A program made the translations under genes and the position numbers. This document shows positions 34,174 through 36,188 of a DNA stretch of 36,188 nucleotides, piece by piece. Position 1 is the stretch's first letter. Each line of letters opens with the position of its first letter. The notes under the pieces are model-generated. The model had not been told where the DNA came from, ran no database searches, and worked only from the letters and a program-made list of their open reading frames with translations. Source of the stretch: an uncultured Pseudomonadales bacterium (lineage in GTDB: Bacteria; Pseudomonadota; Gammaproteobacteria; Pseudomonadales; Azotimanducaceae); assembly GCA_947258825.1 (NCBI GenBank), contig CAMYJX010000056.1:21713-57900 (forward strand), in the 5' to 3' direction.

Positions 34174-35354
34174 TCAGGCCGCTTTGGTAATGTTCAGGTT
34201 CAGTGCCAGGGTGCCCAGCATGATTCCCGGCTGATGCTCGAACGTGTTGCCCGGCGCGTAGGCAATGCCGTCCAGACGGTCCAGCAGCAGGTTCCACGCG
34301 ATGGTCTGCTCGACCCGGGAAATTCCGGCACCCGGACAGACCCGCGGACCGGCGGAAAACACCAGGTGTCGGGTAACCGCCTTGCGGCTCAGATCCAGAT
34401 CGTAGGGGCACTCCCACTCCTCCGGATCTACGTTGCCGGCGCCGAAGCGCAGATGCAGCAGCGAGCCCTTGGGCACTTCCACCCCTTGAAACACCTCGTC
34501 CTGGCTGGTGACCCGGGTCGACAGACCCTGGGTGGGAGAGCGCAGCCGCATGCCCCGTTCACTTCCATATCGGTGAGCTTGCGCCCCAGCGCCTGGTATT
34601 CCACCTGGGTCAACCAGCTGATCATGTCCTCCTGGGGATCTTTGCGCTTCTCGAGCACTTTTTCGTTCACATATTCCTTGAAGCCGTCGAGCAGCTCGAA
34701 CTGAGCCCGGGTCTCTTCTTCGGTGAGGATGTTGCGGTGGCCCTTGCCATGCACGAACGAGGCAACCTGCGCCGTGCCCCACTCCGCCAGCTGCGGGATG
34801 TCCTCTTCCGGGAACCCCAGCACGTGGGCCATGACCAGCTGCGGCAGCGGACGCGCGAACTCGGCGATGAAATCCACCTGCTCCTTGTCGATCCAGCTGT
34901 CTATGAGTCGCGTCGCACACTGGGTGATCATCTCGGTATGACGGCTGGAACCGGGACCCACCCAGGGGTCGGTGAGCTCCTGGCGATGCGCCCGGTACAG
35001 CTCGTTATTCGGCCGCAGGGTCGCCATGGACGCCATCATGGCGTTGACCCGGGGCGCATCCTCCGGTGACACGCCGGACTCCAGCAGCGCCTGGATGCCG
35101 AGGTTGAGGGTCGGCAGAAACCGCACCGGATCCCTGACCACCCTGGAGATGTCCTCGTACTTGGTGAGGACGAAGCCGTCGGTACCGGGCGCGAAACCCT
35201 CGCCGGGAATGCGCAGAACGGGGGCCTCTCGGTGAAGTATGGGATAGGCTTCATACCAGTGTTCCTGCGCGCCAGGCCCAAACAGATCCACGTCTTCCAG
35301 GTGCACGGGGCACTTCATGGGGCTCAGCTCGTGGTTCGGCGTCTTGTCACTCAT
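34174..35354 (-). pseudogene. Cytochrome P450, I-helix region deleted with frameshift
   Basis: The N-terminal part is a bacterial P450 from MSDKTPNHELSP to KLTDMEVNG (near 34560), including the C-helix region NNELYRAHRQEL. There the frame changes and the protein resumes at GMRLRSPTQGLSTRV, so about 45 residues are missing: the oxygen-binding I helix (A/G-G-x-E/D-T) and the Glu of the K-helix ExxR. The second frame has the haem-thiolate motif FSAGPRVCPGAG and ends at 34174. Without the I helix the product could not work. It is upstream of the acyl-CoA dehydrogenase on the same strand and probably part of a lipid-type degradation unit. Confidence 0.85.
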
Positions 35355-35486
35355 CTTCTACCTCTCTCCAGTTACGACACAACTCGCCCGGCCAAAGAAT
35401 ACCCCGGCGCTTCAATGATGAACATGCCCCCTCCCATCCATGGCCTGGGCACGACGCACAGCTTGGACACCTCGGCGCCGGTGTAG

Positions 35487-36188
<702 letters not shown>

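Overview
The window looks like the chromosome of a GC-rich, respiring gammaproteobacterium, probably an environmental lineage and possibly a metagenome assembly. The reasons are an FNR/Anr-type oxygen regulator, a full ccoNOQP-GHIS block for high-affinity cbb3 oxidase, FixL/FixJ-type genes, an nfeD-slipin pair, proteobacterial trxB, and lipid-type catabolic genes (acyl-CoA dehydrogenase, P450). I cannot name a genus. I see no tRNA, rRNA, insertion sequence or CRISPR array.

Layout. 0.2-4.0 kb: an FNR regulator with all four cluster cysteines, a universal stress protein (USP), a DksA/TraR-type zinc-finger protein, a CBS-pair protein and an APH/P-loop kinase fusion. 4.0-7.1 kb: an array of short dyad repeats leads into a cytochrome cd1-like gene, which has an extra N-terminal cytochrome c domain and lacks both catalytic histidines. 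A small cytochrome c and a 67-residue unknown protein follow. 7.2-17.7 kb: seven further USP or USP-like genes (eight in the window) are interleaved with a Lon-family protease, slipin, NfeD and a lipoprotein. 17.7-21.0 kb: an unknown helical protein, a sensor-type globin overlapping a FixL-like kinase, a FixJ-like regulator and a lone receiver with Glu in place of the phospho-acceptor Asp. 21.1-28.8 kb: ccoN, O, Q, P, G, a short H-like gene, I, S and a Yip1-type membrane gene. 28.9-36.2 kb: a Ca/Na antiporter, a molybdopterin oxidoreductase, an amidohydrolase, an acyl-CoA dehydrogenase, a P450 and the start of trxB.

The theme of the first 29 kb is life at low oxygen: sensing (FNR, globin, FixLJ), respiration (cbb3 oxidase, cd1-like protein) and stress survival (USPs, Lon, NfeD/slipin). 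This resembles the known Anr regulons of pseudomonads, in which USPs and cbb3 oxidase are co-controlled. That control is inferred here; I found no convincing FNR box by eye.

Five genes (fixL, fixJ, the molybdopterin oxidoreductase, the amidohydrolase and the P450) each lack roughly 30-65 conserved internal residues and change frame at the same point. A USP at 7.2-7.9 kb may have a similar in-frame loss. So many similar lesions in genes that are otherwise well conserved make assembly error a serious alternative to real gene decay.
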